Source: Rutidosis leptorrhynchoides
Taxonomy: Eukaryota; Streptophyta; Magnoliopsida; Asterales; Asteraceae
Assembly: GCF_046630445.1 (NCBI RefSeq)
Contig: NC_092339.1
Span: 53,615,501 to 53,679,500 of the forward strand
Direction: 5' to 3'
Length of the DNA: 64,000 nt
The translations under genes were made by a program, and so were the position numbers. Of this stretch, positions 11,169 to 23,772 are shown piece by piece. The notes below the pieces were generated by a model that saw only the letters and a program-made list of their open reading frames with translations, was not told the origin of the DNA and ran no database searches. Each line of letters begins with the position of its first letter. Position 1 is the first letter of the stretch.

Positions 11169-12485
11169 CCCCTTACTTTATATTTACGATCTCACTCGTC
11201 CCGTGTTTTGTTTGGTTCCTGTTGTGTTTCCAGTAATTTTGATGTCTCTGACATTGTGAACACAACCCATGTAACCTATTTTCAAGACGCAACAAAAAAA
11301 TATTATAAAAAAGTTCTAAATCCAACCTGCAAGCAACTCAATTCAAGACGAAATATCCTTCTACCCACATTAAGCAACTGAAAAAAGGTTCCGAAACAAA
11401 CAATACATACATAGAAATAAAAGCTACTAATAACAACTACCTATATTAGTTGAAGTTTAAGAGCAATTGTTGAAGCATCAACACTCAAAAGCCCTTCAGG
11501 TACGCAAACCAATTTTTAGTTGATGAAACATACCTTGATGAACGATTAATTGCGAATTGAAATATCTTGATGAGCGATTAGGTGTGAACTCTGTTGTTGA
11601 AATAAAGTCCTTTAACATAACAAATTAATGTATTGAGCAACTTAACAATAATTTCAAAATTACCTTACAGGAAGACGATTAAAGTGTGACCAGTGGCGAA
11701 ACTTGACCCGACTCGAGAGGGGGCGAAACTAATTGAAGGGGATAAGAAACTAATTGAAGGGGGGTAAACACTACAAAAAACCTTATTTTTTCGTAATATT
11801 TTTTTTTTAGTGTAAATTTTTTTTTTCCCGAAATCGAGGGGGGGGGGGGGGGCGGATACCCCCTTTTGTCCCTTAAATGTTCCGCCCGAGTGGGACCATA
11901 ACTGATCTTCAAAATCAGGTTCAAAAACTTTAACAAATTTTAAAGGGGATCTGAATATACGAATTTGTAATTTGTAAAGGGGATCTAAATATACGAATTT
12001 GTGATTGTTACCTTCAATTTGATTCAGATCTGAGGCAACCACGGAGTTTTCGAGATGGGTTTATGAAGTTACTCATCATTATCGTCGTCATCATCTGTCA
12101 TCATCTAAAGAATTTGATGGCGGCGTACTTGCAGGTCATAATTGACCAAATTTGTATGTGCAGGTGATCTTTGGGTCCCCAATTTAACTCAAGAATTTGA
12201 TGAATCAGTGTGACGTAGGAGGAATTAAGAATTAGGTAGAACATTGGAAGAGAGGAATTAGGTTAATAAGATGGATATTTTTTATCCCGTCTTTTTTAAT
12301 GTTAAGGGTATTTTAGTCTCGGTATTGCTAAACTTGAAGATTATGAGGTCATAATCATGATTTAGAGATTTCAATGGTCTAGATTTAGTGGTTAATTAGA
12401 AATGGAAGGCTATGATTAGTTGTTATTAGATAAGATGACCTATTTTTGTGTTTGTTATTATATATAAAAGTAGAAGTAGATAGAT
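11169..12485. other. Unassigned spacer with a G-tract repeat
   Basis: No exon is supported. At 11690-11890 there is a repeat-like block with GGCGAAACT.. GAAGGGG words and an 18-base G run (about 11839), followed by CCCCTTTTGTCCC. This resembles a DNA-transposon end common in plants, but no second end was found. Direct repeats of ATACGAATTTGT lie at 11955-12003. Confidence 0.3.
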
Positions 12486-12488
12486 ATC

Positions 12489-12537
<49 letters not shown>

Positions 12538-14547
12538 GCTGTGGGTACTGTTTGGCGACGTCTTGTTTCGAAGGTTGGCGCTGCTATGGTTGGCCAGTCA
12601 TTGGGAAGTTACTTCGATGGTCTTCAATTTGGTGTTGGTGTTTCTTCAGGTGGTGAGGCCATTCTTCATGCTGTGAATCGGTTGATTGAGGATCGTGGTT
12701 CTGATGTTGGCCTTTCGATGTTATTAGTTGATTTTCAGAATGCATTCAATCTAGTTGATCGTACGGTCATGTTATGTGAAGTTCGTCGCCTTTGTCCGAG
12801 CATTTCTCAGTGGGTTGAATTTTGCTACTCTAATCCAGCCAGATTGTATTATGGGGACCACACCTTATGGTCTTCTCAGGGGGTGCAACAGGGTGATCCC
12901 CTTGGTCCGCTACTTTTTGCTTTGGTCTTACAACCCTTGGTTTCTAAAATCAGAGATAATTTTGAGGTATGTCTTCAGGCGTGGTATTTGGATGATGGCA
13001 CTATTATTGGGGACACTTTGGTGGTGGGGAAGGTTTTGGATTTGATTATGGAGGACGGGCCTCGTTTTGGGCTACATCTCAACGTTGAAAAAACTGAAAT
13101 TTTCTGGCCTACGGAGGACCCTCGCAGCAGGCTCGTAGGTGTCTTTCCTCCTAATATTGCTCGACCTTTAAATGGTGTTAAGTTGCTTGGGGCACCCGCT
13201 AGTTCCGATCCTGGGTTTATTGGTGATCTTGTGATGCAAAGGGTGACCAAGTCCATTGCGCTTATGGATAAGGTTGCTAAGCTTGATGATCCTCAGTGTG
13301 AGTTGTTGTTGCTTAGGGCATGTACTGGAGTTTCTAAACTCTACTTTTCCTTGCGTACTTGTCCTCCTAGTATATTTGAGGCGGCTCAACGCGCTTTCGA
13401 TGGAGCCCTTCGATCTTCCTTGGAGCGTATTGTTACTGCTTCAGGGCCTGGGTTTGGTGATTGGCAGTGGCGGCTTGCCACCTTGCCATTTGCATTTGGA
13501 GGGCTTGGTGTTTATTCTGCGGGAGATGTTCGTCATTATGCTTTCCTTGCATCTCGATTACAGTCTGCTGGGTTGCAGACCAAGCTCCTACGACATGCTG
13601 GTATTGTTGGTCTTGGTCGTGCTTTCGAAGATGCTTTGGGTCTGTTTAATCAAACGGTTGGGTTTGATTTTTTGGGTAATCAGAGTGAGGTCGCTGCCCC
13701 AATACTCATGAAGAAATTGGCAGGTGTTTATTTCACAAAGGTTACCGCTTCTGCAGAATCCACTTTTTCCTTATCTCCACGACAATCAGCATTGTGGAAA
13801 TCACAACAGGGGGATCACACCTCTGCTTGGCTAAGGGCAGTCCCTATTTTGGGGTTGGGTCAGACGATGAACGCAAAGACTTACCGATGTGTGTTGTGTT
13901 ACCGGTTGGGTGTTCCTTTGTTCTCTGTCTCGACGGCATGCTCTGCCTGTTCACGGGTTTTTCATGGGGATATTTTCGGGGATCACGCGGTGTCTTGTGC
14001 TGGTATGGTGGGTATTAAGCATCGACATAATGTTGTTCGGGATTCCCTTGTTGATGTTTGTTATCGATCTGGGATTTCAGCGAGAAAGGAGGTTGACATT
14101 GGGTTGTCTGGAGGGAACGACAGGGCCCTCAGACCTGCAGATGTGTTACTTTATTCCTGGGATCGTGGTCGTGATGTTTGTGTTGACCTGACAGGGTCTT
14201 CTCCTTTGACACAGTCTGGGCTTTCTAACTTCGTCCCTGGACGTGCTGTGGTTGATGCGGCTCGTCGGAAGCGGGACAAGTACGAATCTAGCTGTCAGGC
14301 GATTGGTTATGGTTTCATTCCTTTCTCATTTTCTTCGCTTGGGGAATTAGAGAAGGAGGCTGTTTCTTTGCTAAAGCGGGTTCAGAAGATTTCGATGGCG
14401 CAAGATATTGGTGCCGGTGCTGCTGCTCATATTTTTACTAGGATAGGTTTTGCTATTGCTAGAGGTGTGGGGGCCCAGATTGTCTCTAGGCTTCCCACTA
14501 ATTTTTTGTAAGTTTTAAAACTTTTAAGTTAATATAATTTCCATTTC

Positions 14548-14582
<35 letters not shown>

Positions 14583-14583
14583 T
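12486..14583 (+). mobile_element. 5'-truncated non-LTR retroelement between (AAT)n tracts
   Basis: A 1.97-kb open frame is flanked on the left by about 15 AAT units (12490-12536) and on the right by about 11 units (14550-14582), with a 38-base 3' untranslated segment. The left junction falls inside the conserved start of the RT domain, so the copy is 5'-truncated, as target-primed reverse transcription often produces. The AAT tracts can be read as a microsatellite tail plus a microsatellite target. Confidence 0.75.
12541..14511 (+). CDS. Non-LTR reverse transcriptase with restriction-like endonuclease, N-terminally truncated
   Basis: There are 656 uninterrupted codons; the frame enters from AVGTVW at 12535 and has no native Met. 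RT motifs: A is LLVDFQNAFNLVDR (residues 61-74), B is QQGDPLGPLLFALVL (116-130), C is YLDD (149-152, in place of the usual YADD). A thumb-like LLLLRAC..KLYFSLRTCP region follows. The C-terminal part has a zinc-type cluster C450-X2-C453, C467-X2-C470, H482-X4-C486. It then has RPADVLLYSW..DVCVDLT (531-551), which resembles the PD-(D/E)XK nuclease of R2/R4-type elements. The product would nick DNA and copy its RNA at the nick. This RT group is widespread in plants as 'uncharacterized protein'; the endonuclease call is my inference from motif order. Confidence 0.8.
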   Translation: MGTVWRRLVSKVGAAMVGQSLGSYFDGLQFGVGVSSGGEAILHAVNRLIEDRGSDVGLSMLLVDFQNAFNLVDRTVMLCEVRRLCPSISQWVEFCYSNPARLYYGDHTLWSSQGVQQGDPLGPLLFALVLQPLVSKIRDNFEVCLQAWYLDDGTIIGDTLVVGKVLDLIMEDGPRFGLHLNVEKTEIFWPTEDPRSRLVGVFPPNIARPLNGVKLLGAPASSDPGFIGDLVMQRVTKSIALMDKVAKLDDPQCELLLLRACTGVSKLYFSLRTCPPSIFEAAQRAFDGALRSSLERIVTASGPGFGDWQWRLATLPFAFGGLGVYSAGDVRHYAFLASRLQSAGLQTKLLRHAGIVGLGRAFEDALGLFNQTVGFDFLGNQSEVAAPILMKKLAGVYFTKVTASAESTFSLSPRQSALWKSQQGDHTSAWLRAVPILGLGQTMNAKTYRCVLCYRLGVPLFSVSTACSACSRVFHGDIFGDHAVSCAGMVGIKHRHNVVRDSLVDVCYRSGISARKEVDIGLSGGNDRALRPADVLLYSWDRGRDVCVDLTGSSPLTQSGLSNFVPGRAVVDAARRKRDKYESSCQAIGYGFIPFSFSSLGELEKEAVSLLKRVQKISMAQDIGAGAAAHIFTRIGFAIARGVGAQIVSRLPTNFL

Positions 14584-15251
14584 ACTTTTATAAAAAGGGA
14601 TAATAAACACACCAAACTTGAAATGCCATGGAAGTGGAACGTTAGCAGAAACGTAGTTGCTGGCCCAAACTTATCCATGTTTACCAAATCAATTATGAAA
14701 TCAAATCTCGTGTATTACGTTAGTAATTCTCTCGACATCCATATGGAGGAGATGTGTCATCATTAACACTCATTTCATTGAAAACAGAGGCCAACAATAA
14801 GGTCAGAAAATTCAACCGGGTGAAGATGTTATACGAGTTTTGTTCGGCTTTAATATGGTTTCAATTTAAAGGAAAACTCACCAAGTTCTTGATCTAATTT
14901 ATTGAGAGCTTTTGTTATAAATTATTTGAGAAATTAAAGCAAAGAAACATATCTGGGTGTTCATAATTGAGCCTATTGAAAAGCTAGTCTTCAAATTTTA
15001 GTAGAAACACATTTGAGAAATTTCGCTTTCACTTTTTTGTTAATAACAAAGAGTAAAAAGAAACGAGTGAGAAGAGAAGAACATGAAAAGATTAGGTGAG
15101 AAGAGATAGAGACGTCAGACATGAAAAGATTACATGGATGGTCCTGTGAATAGTTTTAACGGACTCTGTTAACTTTCGTTAGGGTGAGGAATGATATTGA
15201 GACTTTAAAATGCTTTTAAGGATGAAAAATGCAGAAAATAAAATACAAGGA
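14584..15251. other. Non-coding spacer, 3' flank of the TIO-like gene
   Basis: No exon or repeat structure is apparent. It probably includes the 3' untranslated region of the minus-strand gene ending at 15252. Confidence 0.4.
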
Positions 15252-15610
15252 TTATACGTCCAAAAAGAAGCTGACAATGTTAAAAATGAGAGTTGAGTAG
15301 CTGGCAATGTCTTCGTCCGGTGACTCACGTAGTTGTCCAATAGTTGGGTACACATCTGATGAAAGGATGAACTGTCTACAAGGTTGATTTTTACACATTG
15401 TAGCTAATGCCTCAAGAGTGGAATCTAGAGGTGAATTTTTGACGTCATCAATCCTGTTTGGGTCGAGTGCAACAATAGAGCAATCTGCAACTACCTTTAA
15501 CAAAGCCTGCAGGACCACCACGTAAAAGACATACATGTCAAACCAGATAGTCAAAGGTGGTACTATACATGATAGTTTTTGTATCAGATATGTATAAATG
15601 AAAGATGATA

Positions 15611-15707
<97 letters not shown>

Positions 15708-18700
15708 TACACCTACCTCCATTGCTCCTTTAGAGATCATATCTTCACTAAGTTTACCCGAAAAGTAAGAAAGATTGTTAAGACAAATAGCAGCATTCCT
15801 CTTTGTTACGATAGGCGTCTCAGCTGAAAGCAGCAGTTTTGCAAGTTGATGTATACATCTCCTCAGGTCTTCATGGAAAAATTCGCTGAAGAGTGATATA
15901 CGAGCAATCTATACAAAGTAAACAATGTCATGTAAATGCTCATCCAGTGTATATAATAAAATTTAATGTTGCAGAATAACTAGTTGAAAACACAGAGGCA
16001 TCTTACGGCAAATGTAGACATTCTCTGGGGGTAGTCGTCCTTATCGAATAACAGGTCAACCAAGAGGCTACTGATGTTGTGTTTTGCCTATAATATAAAG
16101 AGCATCAAGAACACACATATATGATCAATGGTGTTTGCAAAATATAGAATGATGTTTTAATATCTATGGCAGATTTTGTAAACAAATAATGGTTAATGCT
16201 TACCAACAAGCTATAAAAGTAGGAGCTATGCTTGCACATTTCTCCTATAGCCGACAACGTCCAGGCACGCACATTTGGATCTTCATGTGTAAGGAATGCT
16301 TTTAACTGTTGTAAAATATCTGCTCCCTCTATTGGCTTATAGAACTCCTGTGTCCAAATGCTTGTTCATTAACACATAATAACGATATGATATCATAATT
16401 AACTTTAACTTTTCACATGGCTATGCCTATTTCTTCTATTTCTACAAAATTTGCTACCAGTCAACTTGGAATTGCAATATATTGAATCTCATTTAAGAAA
16501 ACCTAACTTAATAAGACCTTCAAGGAGTGATTCAATTCCTTGAAATTATTAATTAAGGTTACTATTGAAAAGTTATAATTGCCTTATAAAAAAATAAGAT
16601 TTGGTTCAAACTGGTACTTATGGGTTTCGTACTCTAACATCTTTACTGTAACACAGAGTTCTGACTTTTCCGGCAGACACATCTTTCATTTGCAGAGGAT
16701 GACTTAGATTGGTAGAATGTTGTCGGATAAGTATATGGATGAGCTTTTATTTGATACAAAATAGATAGTTTTGGTCGGAAAGAAAACTTCACAAGGATAA
16801 ATTATACTTCACTCGTTCAACAAAAGGGTGAGGGAATGTGGAACCCAACTGACTAGTAACTGGATCAGAAAAACAATTTGAAAGTCACGTTGTGTCAATC
16901 TTTCAAGGCACTAAATTGTTAAATTTAAAAATAAATCTTATCACATGATATGTAATCTTGCGTAAGCAAGCCCATACTAATATAGAAGAAGATTGGGACT
17001 TTATCAAATACAGTAGCAAGTACTGACCTTGTCCATTTCGGCTAATTTTGAAACAATGACCACAACAAGTAACTTGACTTGAGTTGGTAAGCAAGCCTAT
17101 ATTACTAATATAGAAGATTGGGACTTTATCAAATACAGAGTAGCAAGTACTGACCTGGTCCATTTTGGCTATTCCTGTAACTATTTGCAGAACTCTTAAC
17201 TTGACTTGAGTCGGTGATGAATCATCAAGTAAGCTTTTCATTAAAATTGGATTCAAGAGTCCTTTCCTAACAAGTTCAACAACCAGTGACCGATGATCTA
17301 CCATTATGAACAGAAGGCCAAGAGTTTGTTTAGTATCCTTCAACTCCAAATGTTCCAAACACTTGATTATTTGCCCAGGAAGTCCTACCTAAAGATTTAA
17401 TAGCATTAATTATTTGCAAAACTTGTGAAACAGGAATAGCGAAAAGCCAACCCCAGTATAATCTGAAGCATAACAAAACCACACACCCATCCATCCCTTA
17501 AGATTTAGAAGTATTAATTTACCAAAGATTTTTTTTCTTTGCAAGTGGGCTTTTTTTTGAAGATGTAATAATTACAACTCAACTATCTAGTACCCGACCG
17601 AATTATTTTCAAACAAGTATGATAAAACTATAGAGACAAAATGTATGTAAATACATATACACACCTCTAAAAGGATTTGAATATATTTGTCCATGCTTTC
17701 TTTTATTTCTATAAACATATCCTTCCTACTTTGAGAGTCCATGTCTCCAAGTTCATGTCTCCCCTCAGAAGCATCAAATGGAATCCTCAAAAGAAAAACT
17801 ACTTGATCAACCGTATCTTTGACTCCACTTTTCCCTCCACCAGGTCCAACCCAATACCGTAAAAGTTTAAGATGGACATCAGATATTAAATTACCCATTA
17901 TTTTTACATTTTCACTTGTAAGCAACACCTGGCGAAAAACTGAACTGCCTCCTTTAAGACACATTCTTAATGAACTAACTATCCACGAAATCCCAAGAGG
18001 TGAGAGTCCAATTTCATCTGAATGCTGCTGCTGATTGTTTCCTAACATATCAATAAGAGTTTGATGGATATCAGAGCCACCCAAGTCCTGAATAGCTAAA
18101 GGCCCACCCCAAAATAATCTGAAAAACAACAAAACCGCGCACCCATCTCTGATTCCGTGCCAGTATGAGAGCATGACTTTACCACCTTGAGCGTCTGTAG
18201 TTGACATCCTGAGATAAGCACAAAGTGTGGCACTTGGAGGGATTAAAGGAACAACTATTTCACGAATTGACGTTGCAACAGCCTCACCATTTTCAAGGGA
18301 GCACATGTATGCAAGTGCCAGCATGGCGGACATAGAATGGGGACGAAAATTCTGTATTCCATCACACAAAGAGTAATGGTGGGCAAGGTCACAGAGGCGT
18401 GACTTCTGTGTTTCACGAGACGATGTTAGCATACTAACTGCAGTATTTTCTCCAGTTTCAACATCTATGGATTGTGCAACTGTAGCTAATAAAAGGCATG
18501 CATGTAGAACCAAGTCACTAGGATCAGATACTTTGATTTTCAGGTTTTTTGTGTCTTGTTGATGTGAATCTTTATCGAATGAAGCACAAAGAGATATTAA
18601 TGAAAAAACCTCTGAAATGATTGTATTGTCACCACCTCCACCAACCACTGATGAACATGAACTAGAGAGACCACATAAAACTCTAGCAACCAAATCATTA

Positions 18701-21700
18701 TGCAGACAACACCTTAAGATTATCTGAAAATAGAAATTATACCACTCCTCAGGTAAGGTATTGCATGATTAACTACTTATCAGTGAGTTGGTTTGGATAC
18801 ATTTTTATACTCTTATCTGGGTCAAAAGAGTAAAAAAAAAATTTTTTTTTAAAGAAGATCAAAAGGGGTCTAATAGGAATCAGACAGGTCCGATATTGCC
18901 GAGTGTATTACAAATGAAACAACCTCCAAAATCGTATTACTCATGGAAGTAGACCATTATATTTGAAAAAGGTTGTAAAATTAGCTTTAATCAATTGAAG
19001 TATTAGATTACTTTATTTAATATGGTGACGTATCACGTAACACTCGGGATGAGCAGGAAGGTTGGCAAACAGGGGATCATGATGATAATGACAGGGACAG
19101 CTAAACAGAAGTCGAAAGACTGATTTTCACAATTTTGTAAATGATTTGGGTTATCTCAAAGCAAACTTCGCTAAGTAATATAACCGGTTATGACTTGATG
19201 CTTTTCGGGTTAGCCTGACCCGTAGTGACATGTACCACAAAAATTTCCCATTTTGAACCATTATCCAACTGTTAGGACTTAACTTTATACAGAAAGCCTT
19301 AGTTATCACCTGAATTACAGAAGACCATGAGGCTTCCAGGCGCTGGCAAAGACAATAGAAGATAGCAACCCTTATATCATCAGACCTAAGGAATTCTTGC
19401 GTCACAGTTTCCACTATTTCTTCATAATCTGTACCCATCAATGGTACATATTCATCTTTAATATTAATCTGATCCAAAGAGTTGGAATACATTGAACTTA
19501 ATGGAAATACAGGTTCATTTTCTTTTCTAGATTGAATCTCAAAAGCATGTATTAGTGACCAAATAGTCTCACATGCTTCACAAGCAGCACGTAACAAATT
19601 TGAAGAGCCAGACATGAGACTTTTACCACAAGTCGCTACACATGAAAGCAAATCATCTATGACACCAAAAGCTTTAGCATGATCCAACATCTCTCTAAGA
19701 GTGTTTGTCGCCACCTCGGTATGTTTGGTGGCCTTGGAAGCTTTTAAATGTTGCACTACACCAGATAATATGATTCTAATGCAGGCAACTGATTCATATA
19801 CAAGTCTTCCCGATGCATCTTCAGTGCAACCAGCAACCTACATATACATATACTAAAGTTTGAGATGTAATATCTAAAAATGTTATACATTTATTATAGC
19901 AAGGGTTGAGATTATAACCTCTTTATAGAGCTCCACTACGGCAACCCAATGACTGATATATGAATCTCCAAACCCACCTCCATTATTATCCAATAATTTT
20001 CTTAAAAGTGAAAAACACTGCAACAAAAAGAGTTGTTTTTTTATGGCTAGCACCATCCAGAAAAATGAACAGGGTAAAAAAAGAAATAAAATACATAGCA
20101 AACCATTGACTTCTAATATAAGGTCATATGTTTCAAAATAAATACGTTGATTTTCTTCAAGTTGATTTTGGATTCTAAATAATCTCATTATGTAATAGTT
20201 AATATTTTCTGTTGCCGTTCCAAAAAAAAAAAAAAAAAATTTGATATTTTCTTTTATACAATGTTTGATTGTAACCTAGGAGGCTCTTCATCTTACTGAT
20301 GAGGAGTATTACTCTTATCTTTTATTTCAAGTTTTTTGCCTGAAAATTAAAAATAAAAATAAAGTGCTTTAATAACAACCAAACGCTTTTTGTAATCTTG
20401 TTTACAAACATGACAATTCCGTTGGAGAAAAAGAAATGTTATTCAACTTCCGCCAATTTACCCAAATTAGGTCTATTAATTTGGGTTGTATTTTATCTCA
20501 AACCGGAAAACAAAAAGTTTAGCCAAAAGATATACTAAAAGTTGTCTAAAATGTATTTCTGATACATAGTAGTTTTAAGTGTTAATCCGGTAGCCAGCTA
20601 GCTTTGCAGTAGTAGTCAACAAAAAGTAGCATACCTTAATCAGCAAGTCATCTAGCAAATGTAACTGCCCTCTATTGTAATCTGACTTTTTCATTCGAAC
20701 AATATTGACAGTAATACTCATGTGTTCCCAAAATATCTCATCTGCCACCCCTTTAGAATCACGTGCACCAGTCGCAACTAAGTTTGTAACAACACTCACC
20801 TCGGACTGGTTTGACATTGAAACACCGTCATCCCTGTTGTCATAACAAGACATTTTAGAATACACAAATCCCAGAAACAAAGGTCTGACAGTATGTTAGT
20901 ATCTTTTACACTAAACAAAATATCAGGGAATTTACATATACAGATAACTGAGTGTGTTTGCAAGTGAAAAAGATTGAAACTTAAAAGTGATGTCAATAAT
21001 AATGGAAAACAAATCTAGTATATAATATAATGTATCAATAATAATTAATATATAATATATTAGATTTTAAGAGCCCGTGCGTTGCGCAGTAGCTCTAAAA
21101 AATAGTGTGTATTTGTTAAAATGTGTAAAGCATTGGTCGATGTTGATAACATGCTTATGACGAAACAGTTAAGTAGTATACATAATGAAAGTAAGGAAAA
21201 GTTAAAAGTGAGATTCAAAAATTCTCCGAATAAATAGCATTATAATGCAAGAATGACATATTGATATTAGATCTAAAATTAAATTTGTAAAAAACATAAC
21301 ACTAACAATTGATATGCGCTATCGAATAATAATAATAATAATAATAAACTATTTTAAGAATTTCAGTTTTTTAAAATTTTTTGCAAAAGTAACACAGTGT
21401 AACAAAATACGAATGCATTTTACATCCATGCAGGATTACAAGATATGAAAGAAAATTCAGATTCTAGTTATATTATATTTCTAAGAGTTTTATTAATCAA
21501 ACGGACCTTATTCTGTTGTAAAACCGGATTATGCGTAGACTGTTGTGGTATTGTGCGTGAGGGGTTCAGCCCGGGGAGCTATATTTTCAAATATTCAAGC
21601 GCACATGTCAAGTTGTAGTGTTTTCTTTTTCTCTTTTAATGTAGAATTATTTGTAGAGAGTCTAACCTTTTTTATTGTTACCAGGTCAGCAGTTGTGGTT

Positions 21701-23221
21701 TGCATATCTGCTTAAATAGTCCCCTACAACTGACATTCGTTAGAAAAGATCGTTAATCGACTCCATCCACCCTTTTATATTTTTCTCTTTTTTCCTTAAA
21801 TGAAGCTTGTACCACATGCTATACTACTTGTACCATCACTAAAAACATCACCATCCCATTACGGGTGAGTTCGGGTGACGAGGCTTTTAGAAGCTTACGA
21901 GAGATTAAACATATTTTTTATAAACTCTAGTTTTGTTTGCTAGACAAAATTTTAAGAGCTTATAAAAAAGAAATTCTAGAAAAAGATGGGGAATTAATTG
22001 AGATAATAATATGTAAAATGACATTTTTGCCTTCACATGTATAGCATGTAAGGGGATTTAATGGAATTTTTTGACGATGATCAGTTACAGGGGACTGTCA
22101 ATGCAAAATTTGCAAATCAGAATGACTGATTTATTAAGTAAAAATATTATGAACTACCAGCTGAATGAAATGGGTCCAATTCACCTAATTTTATCTTATA
22201 TGTACTAAGACTTTGTTATCATCAAGCGCAAATAAATTTTGTTCGCAATAAAGACATTATTATTAAACTTACATTTGTAATTCACAACATAAACAAATCT
22301 TCACTTGATGACAACTTTCTGAAAACAATTTATAAGTCACCCATTTCAATTTGAAGTAGAAATGGATATTCATAATATGTTTAATTTGCCTAAGGAAATC
22401 ACAATTAAAATATGATTAATGGTGTTGGATTCGAAAAATATAATCTTACACCCGCCTATAAAGTTAGGGCTTGAAAAAATCATAGTTTTGACTTTAAAGG
22501 GTTTCATATTTGGATTTAAAAATCCTAACAACCAAAGTAAAACACCTTGTATCATTCTTATTCATTTTCAATTTTCATTGTCATTTCCATACATCGAAAC
22601 CCTTATCTAAACAGGCCCCTAATCAACCAAACTGCAAGTCCTAAATCATCAAGATTGTGTCACCGTTGTTACTTTATTAGGCCTAAACAAACTTTCTTAT
22701 GAAAATGTCAAAAAAAAAAAAAAAAAAAAAAAAAAAAGATAAAGAGAGAACCAGGATTCAGGCAAACTGATTGGTATCCAATTTTCTTGAAATAACGTCG
22801 CCTCTGATTTCCTCTCATATGCGTTTTCACCAACGACACCAGTAAAATCAAGCAACTGTAACGTAACACTGCTCATTACTTGAAATATATAAAAATATTA
22901 TTTGTATATCTTTGGTGAAAATGTGAAATACTAATATTCTTACTCGTATTACATTAAGATAGTGTAATGCTTAGTGCTAATATCAAAATATGGTTTTGTA
23001 TTTGTACATTATTTTTATGTCAAAAAGAATACACATCTCAAATTTGTTTCTGTTTGGATCAATTTCATGTATGTATGTATAAATGTATAATATGGTTGAG
23101 TAAATACCACAGTGTCCCCCTTGATAAGGACTTTCTTAATGGGATTTGTTGTAAGCTCATCCATTGAAGAATCTTTTATCCCATCATATTTCGCCAGCTT
23201 AGGGCCGTTATCCTTATCATC
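15252..23221 (-). CDS. TIO: TIO/FUSED-like protein, C-terminal helical-repeat part (ten exons)
   Basis: Exons 5' to 3' on minus: 23108-23221, 20635-20805, 19919-20017, 19310-19837, 17665-18723, 17155-17388, 16204-16347, 16007-16087, 15717-15908, 15252-15506. All are multiples of three, have GT..AG borders and contain no stop: 2877 bases, about 958 residues. The C-terminal ARM/HEAT repeats include [41 protein letters not shown] and [25 protein letters not shown]. These match plant FUSED kinase TWO-IN-ONE, which guides the phragmoplast during cytokinesis (family knowledge). The N-terminal Ser/Thr kinase exons (about 330 residues) are not found up to 30 kb. The gene is either 5'-truncated or has a very long intron. 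Introns hold (TA)n, a Helitron-like insert and an exon-edge duplication. Confidence 0.75.
15617..15705. repeat. (TA)n microsatellite in a TIO-like intron
   Basis: There are about 44 uninterrupted TA units between exons 15252-15506 and 15717-15908. Its right edge is only 11 bases from the splice donor of the upstream exon. Confidence 0.95.
16965..17215. repeat. Tandem duplication of an exon edge and intron
   Basis: A block of about 125 bases (AAGCAAGCCxATAxTAATATAGAAGA.. through GTACTGACCTxGTCCATTTxGGCTA) occurs twice, ending near 17090 and 17215. The right copy contains the real 3' end of exon 17155-17388 and its donor. The left copy (about 17020-17090) is a decayed copy of the same exon edge with its donor retained, so a decoy splice site exists. 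Confidence 0.8.
21060..22700 (-). mobile_element. Possible Helitron-type insertion in a TIO-like intron
   Basis: On the minus strand CTGCGCAACGCACGGGC, a weak hairpin, is followed by TCTTAAAAT and CTAA then T at 21059, which fits a CTRR|T end. The AT-rich flank is a typical target. The other end is not recognised; 22700 is only the limit before a 29-base A run (22710-22738). No coding matter is visible inside. Confidence 0.3.
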
Positions 23222-23590
23222 CTGAAATTCAAATGCTAAATTGTTAAGTATGTTGATCTTATGAATTCTTGGTCATGACATAAATCCGGTTTTTTTAAAT
23301 TGACGCCCTTTTAACAAATAATTTGAAATATGGTACAAAAAGTTATGAATTATTCCCATTGTCTGATTTGAAATTAAATATGCAGCGAGTTATATCGTAC
23401 TCCTTCCATTCCAAATTAATAATGTAGTCCACTACTATTACTTTTCAAACTATTCTAAATTAATTATTACTATTACTATTCATCATCAAATATGAAAAAT
23501 AAATTGGATCAAGTTTACTCCATTGTCATTTACTAATATAAAAATTACATAAATGAGAAAATTATTAAATCAACTGATTAAGAGTGAAAT

Positions 23591-23652
23591 TATCATTATC
23601 ATTATCATTATCATTATCATTATCATTATCATTATCATTATCATTATCATTG
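23591..23652. repeat. (CATTAT)n microsatellite
   Basis: About ten copies of a six-base unit lie upstream of the first visible TIO-like exon. Confidence 0.95.
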
Positions 23653-23772
23653 TATATTGTATATATAATATATAAAGTACTCCGTAAACAGTAGATCATG
23701 TTTTTTATTAAATTATGTTTCTTTTAATTTTTATCTGTGAACAATTAAACTATTAAATTGAGACTAATTTTT

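Noticed and set aside
12446-12676. Asn-rich 76-residue frame
   Set aside because: It is the AAT microsatellite read through into another frame of the reverse transcriptase ORF.
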